A stretch of DNA of 38,114 bases, taken from positions 1 to 38,114 of the forward strand of contig CAYYZY010000064.1 of NCBI GenBank assembly GCA_964475955.1, written 5' to 3'. The notes below the pieces were generated by a model that saw nothing but the letters and a program-made list of their open reading frames with translations, searched no databases and was not told the DNA's origin. Made by a program: the position numbers and the translations under genes. The first letter of the stretch is position 1. Each line of letters opens with the position of its first letter. Origin of the DNA: DATKZH01 sp964475955 (GTDB lineage: Bacteria; Planctomycetota; Planctomycetia; Pirellulales; Thermoguttaceae). Below are positions 34,787 through 38,114 of this stretch, piece after piece.

Positions 34787-37700
34787 ATGAAGCCGCTGGC
34801 GTGGTTGCCGGCCGTGCCCCTCGCGCTGGCCGTTCTCGGCGCGCTGCCGTGCCCCGACCGCTCGTACGCACGGGAGCGCGCGCCGGACGGGCGCCCCGTG
34901 TTGGAGGTGCCGCGGGCGGACTCCCCGCCCGCGGTCGACGGGAAGCTCGACGACCCCTGCTGGCGGGCCGCGGCGGAGACGGGCCCGCTCGTCACGGCGT
35001 CGGGGAAGGCCGGGAAGCCGGCCACCGAGGCGCTTCTGTTGGTCGACGACGCGCATCTCTACGTCGGCGTGCGCTGTGCGCGCCGCGACGCGGCCGGCGG
35101 GGAAGTCGAGTCCGACGAGCCCGCCCGGGAAGCCGAGTGCGTCGAGCTGTTGATCGACTCCAACGGCGATCGGAATTCCTACTACCGGGTTCGAATCGCC
35201 GCCGAGAACGAAGCCGGGGCAACCACGTCCTACCACGAGCACGATCCGCCCTGGCACGACCGGACGTGGCAGCCGCCGTTCCCGTGGGCCACGGCGAGCG
35301 CGCCGGGCGCGTGGTCGGCAGAGTTCGCCCTTCCGCTGACGATGTTCAGCAAGAACCGAACGCTCGCCGCGGAGATCGACTTCAACGTGCGGCGGTCGGG
35401 CATGTCCGGGGGCGAAACGCAGTGCTGGTGCGGGACGTTCTCCGATCCCACCGATGCGGGCGTGCTCAGCGGGATCCCGCCGCGGGACCGTCTCCCGAGG
35501 CCCGACTACGTGCCGCTCGACCGACTCTACCGCCCCCCGCCCAAGGCCAGGCGGGACCGCCTCGCGGAAAAGCGAGAGATGATCCCGCTCGGCCCCGGCT
35601 CGGCCCACCCGGGCACGACCGGCGAGGTGACGCTGGAACTGGAGGGGTTCCTGCTCGCGGGCGATCCGCACGCGCGGGGCATCCTCTGGGACATGGCCGT
35701 CGCCCCGAAGACGGGCGAGCTCTACGTGCTCTCCGATCCGAGGCCCGTTCGCGAGGCGCCCAACTTGCGCGTGTTCGACCGCCATGGCAGGTACCTGCGC
35801 ACGATCATCCCCATGAATCCCAACCTGCCTCGTTCCACGGCCGAGGACCTCTGCCGGGCCGTTGCGCGGGAGGGCGAGGCCGAGCTGGTTATTCCCAAGC
35901 TGTTCGAGACCCTGTGCGGCTCGCTCTCCCTGTACGGCCCCTGGTGGCATCTGCCCCAGAAGGTGGCGGTGGCGCCCGACGGTCACTTGATCCTGTCGAA
36001 CATCTACCGCGGGACGCTCTGGCGAATGCGGCCCGACGGCGGCTTGCCCGAGGGGGGATGGACGTCGATCTATCACCGCGGACGCAACGAGCCGTTCGAG
36101 AGCACGGCCTGGACCCAGAACTACTGGCAAGTCAGCGAGGTCACGAACTACCTGCCCTTCCACTCGCTCCACTATCCCTACTTCGGCTTCGACCCGGACG
36201 GCGCGTTCTTCATCTCGGCCGGTCAGACGTCGCGGCCCACGCGTCAGTACGGCTACCATTGGGAAGTCGGCCAACAGGGCGAAAGCTACCACTGGGACGT
36301 GCCCGAGGGGGAAGCGCGGGGGACGTGCGTCTGGAAGTGCCGGCTCCGGCCGGGCCCCCGGGTGGAGAAGCTGGCCTGTTACGGCGGTTTTGCCGAGCCG
36401 TGCGGGGTGGCCGTTGACGGAGACCACCTCGTCGTGGCCGACGCCGGGAACAACCGCCTGCAAGTCCTCGGAGAAGACGGCCGGCTCGCTGCGTCGATCA
36501 CGCACTACAAGCACGAGGGGAAGTGGCGGCCGCTCTACGGCCCCACGGCGTTGGCCGTTGACGGCGAGGGATGCCTCTACGTGCTCGCGGTCTCGCAGAA
36601 GCGCGGGGCGGACCCGCGGGTCGAGCGGACACTGGCCTCGCTGCGTCAGGCGGTCAACGCCGAGGCCAGGCAACCGCGCGTCGCTCCCGGAAGACTGATC
36701 AAGCTCAAAAGCTGGCGGGAGCCCGAGCTGCTGGCCGTCTCCGAGCCCTTGCACGGCGACGTGATGCAGATCGCCCTCGACGCGGGCGTTGCCCCGCCGC
36801 TCGTTTGGGTGGCCAATGGCGCCGGCCCGGGAAGCCTGCTGCAACTGGCCGGCGACGATCTCTCGGTGCGGGGCCGATGGGCCGACGACGGCGCCGCGCT
36901 TTCCTGCCCCCGGCAGAGCGGCAACCAGCCGCTTCTGAACATCGATCCGCAAACCGGCCACCTCTACGTGGAAGACGATTCCAACTACCGCATCAAGCAG
37001 TACGGAACGGTCTACCGGATCGACCAGGACGGAAACGTGCTCCGAAAGTGGCCGCCCCGGTTCTTCGACGCCCGGGCGCTCCGCATGACCTCCCCGTGGG
37101 GCGGACCCGACCACGAGCGCCACTTCCGCTACCCCGACGAGCCCCGGTTCCTCGACTCCTTCTTCGGCAAGGACGGGCGCGTCTACCGGTGGAAACTGGG
37201 CACCGCGGGGGTGGAGATTCTGCGATTCGACCGCGAGGGGAGGCCGGTCCCGTACGCGGCCACGGGGACGAACGCCCTGTTCGTCGATCCGCCCATGCAG
37301 GTGAACTTCTGGCACGACACCTACCACGGCATGGACGTCGACCGGCAGGGCAACCTCTTCTACGTGGCCAAGGTGGACGCCGATCCCCCGTCGCGCCCGG
37401 TGAGCGCCTACCAGGGCCTGCACCGGCAGGTGAACGTGTACGACGCCGACGGGCACTTGAGAAAGCGGGCGCTCCTTGTTCTGGAGTGCGTGCGGGGCCT
37501 CCAGGTGGACGACCAAGGCAACCTGTACACGCTCCACCGGCCCGCAAACCGGCCGTGGGACGATTACCTGGCGCTTTCGAAGTACCCGCCGTCGGGCGGC
37601 GAGCCGATCTGGTCGCGACCGTGGGAGGGATACATCGGGCAGGCCGAAGTGCTCTTCGCCCCGTGCCATTGCATCACGTCGAGGCAGCACCAGACGCTCG

Positions 37701-37966
37701 ACGGGCGAGGCTACCTCTTCGCCGCCGGCAAGTACAGCGTCCAGGTGATCGACTGCGAGACGGGCGCCCCAGTGGGCGAGTTCGGCAGCTACGGCAACAT
37801 GGACTGCCAGGGCAAGGGAAGCCGGTTCCCGCACCCCGAGTTGCCGTTCGGAACGATCTCGGCGCTTTCGGTCTGGAAGGACCGCCTCTTCGTGGTCGAC
37901 GTCCTCAACCGGCGCATCGCCAAGTGCCGCATCCACTACGATGAAGCGGCGAAAGAGCGGCCCTGA
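34787..37966 (+). CDS. Exported protein with CBM9-like domain and NHL-type beta-propeller
   Basis: A 1059-residue protein with signal peptide (residues 1-29, LAWLPAVPLALAVLGALPCP). Residues about 38-215 form a CBM9/DOMON-like beta sandwich: PPAVDGKLDDPCWRAAA, LLLVDDAHLYVGVRC, ECVELLIDSNGDRNSYYRV and WSAEFALPLTMF. In other proteins this fold binds sugars or haem. The remainder is beta-propeller: ILWDMAVAPKTGELYVLSD, GVAVDGDHLVVADAGNNRLQ (about 539-558, a typical NHL repeat), GMDVDRQGNLFYVAK and GLQVDDQGNLYTLHR. No catalytic motif or CxxCH is seen. AGGGAGGA gives a strong ribosome site 23 bp after the HzsA-related stop codon, so it is probably co-translated and could be the partner of that cytochrome. 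Function unknown. Confidence 0.8.
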   Translation: MKPLAWLPAVPLALAVLGALPCPDRSYARERAPDGRPVLEVPRADSPPAVDGKLDDPCWRAAAETGPLVTASGKAGKPATEALLLVDDAHLYVGVRCARRDAAGGEVESDEPAREAECVELLIDSNGDRNSYYRVRIAAENEAGATTSYHEHDPPWHDRTWQPPFPWATASAPGAWSAEFALPLTMFSKNRTLAAEIDFNVRRSGMSGGETQCWCGTFSDPTDAGVLSGIPPRDRLPRPDYVPLDRLYRPPPKARRDRLAEKREMIPLGPGSAHPGTTGEVTLELEGFLLAGDPHARGILWDMAVAPKTGELYVLSDPRPVREAPNLRVFDRHGRYLRTIIPMNPNLPRSTAEDLCRAVAREGEAELVIPKLFETLCGSLSLYGPWWHLPQKVAVAPDGHLILSNIYRGTLWRMRPDGGLPEGGWTSIYHRGRNEPFESTAWTQNYWQVSEVTNYLPFHSLHYPYFGFDPDGAFFISAGQTSRPTRQYGYHWEVGQQGESYHWDVPEGEARGTCVWKCRLRPGPRVEKLACYGGFAEPCGVAVDGDHLVVADAGNNRLQVLGEDGRLAASITHYKHEGKWRPLYGPTALAVDGEGCLYVLAVSQKRGADPRVERTLASLRQAVNAEARQPRVAPGRLIKLKSWREPELLAVSEPLHGDVMQIALDAGVAPPLVWVANGAGPGSLLQLAGDDLSVRGRWADDGAALSCPRQSGNQPLLNIDPQTGHLYVEDDSNYRIKQYGTVYRIDQDGNVLRKWPPRFFDARALRMTSPWGGPDHERHFRYPDEPRFLDSFFGKDGRVYRWKLGTAGVEILRFDREGRPVPYAATGTNALFVDPPMQVNFWHDTYHGMDVDRQGNLFYVAKVDADPPSRPVSAYQGLHRQVNVYDADGHLRKRALLVLECVRGLQVDDQGNLYTLHRPANRPWDDYLALSKYPPSGGEPIWSRPWEGYIGQAEVLFAPCHCITSRQHQTLDGRGYLFAAGKYSVQVIDCETGAPVGEFGSYGNMDCQGKGSRFPHPELPFGTISALSVWKDRLFVVDVLNRRIAKCRIHYDEAAKERP

Positions 37967-37987
37967 ATCGCGGCGCCTACACGTAGG

Positions 37988-38064
37988 GTGGGTGCTTGCA
38001 CCCACGCGCATCTCCGTAGGACGGAATGCCATCCGTCTTGTTCGGGGACGGAATGCCATTCTAC
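37988..38064. repeat. Cluster of GTGGGTGC and GTAGGACGGAA palindromic repeats
   Basis: GTGGGTGC-TT-GCACCCAC at 37988-38005 repeats the hairpin at 30061-30078 with a different loop. It is followed by GTAGGACGGAATGCCATCCG (from 38016) and GGACGGAATGCCATTCTAC (38046-38064), relatives of the palindrome at 7373-7399. No gene is visible in the last 148 bases of the window. Confidence 0.8.
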
Positions 38065-38114
38065 GCCGGCAACCGGGGAGGACGGGGGCGACGAAATAAG
38101 TCTTGATGCGACAA

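Overview
The window is GC-rich bacterial DNA and most likely comes from a heterotrophic planctomycete (Planctomycetota, possibly a Pirellulales-like lineage). The lineage is inferred from gene content: a hydrazine-synthase-alpha-like c-type cytochrome, very large exported beta-propeller proteins, a Tat-exported sulfatase, an ECF sigma/anti-sigma pair, an ABC-2 export trio with a large exported accessory protein, and many palindromic intergenic repeats. I saw no rRNA, tRNA, CRISPR array, transposase or phage genes.

Layout. 1-2.4 kb (minus strand): the 5' part of a membrane-anchored sensor-like gene cut by the window edge, a membrane protein made of two internal repeats, and a sigma-70 (ECF) gene followed by its zinc-finger anti-sigma gene. 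2.6-6.5 kb (minus strand): a sulfane-sulfur/thiosulfate-handling cluster (MBL-fold hydrolase with two rhodanese domains, two YeeE/YedE half-transporters, a three-domain rhodanese) that is badly damaged by internal deletions, a frameshift and a nonsense codon. It is preceded by an intact membrane-anchored thioredoxin. 7.0-12.4 kb (plus strand): a small membrane protein, then an ABC transporter operon of accessory protein, ATPase and permease. 12.5-18.5 kb: a secreted GH10 xylanase-like enzyme (minus), then a sirtuin, a sulfatase-like protein and RibD (all plus), with a 750 bp repeat-rich spacer before RibD.

18.5-25.2 kb (minus strand): an HrpA-type RNA helicase that lacks helicase motif V through an in-frame deletion, a DUF1444-like protein, and an MFS efflux protein. 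25.5-30.0 kb (plus strand): a secreted beta-lactamase-family serine hydrolase and an exported fusion of a methyltransferase-like domain with a PQQ-type beta-propeller. 30.2-31.1 kb (minus strand): cob(I)alamin adenosyltransferase under a clear cobalamin riboswitch. 31.4-38.0 kb (plus strand): a two-gene operon of an HzsA-related dihaem protein and a CBM9-like/NHL beta-propeller protein.

Three observations stand out. First, the loss-of-function pattern: at least four genes carry internal deletions or frameshifts, which means either local genome erosion or an assembly fault. Second, the HzsA-like/CBM9-NHL operon and the neighbouring exported methyltransferase-propeller, which together look like an uncharacterised extracytoplasmic system. 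Third, at least six families of palindromic intergenic repeat, two of which overlap the ends of coding sequences.
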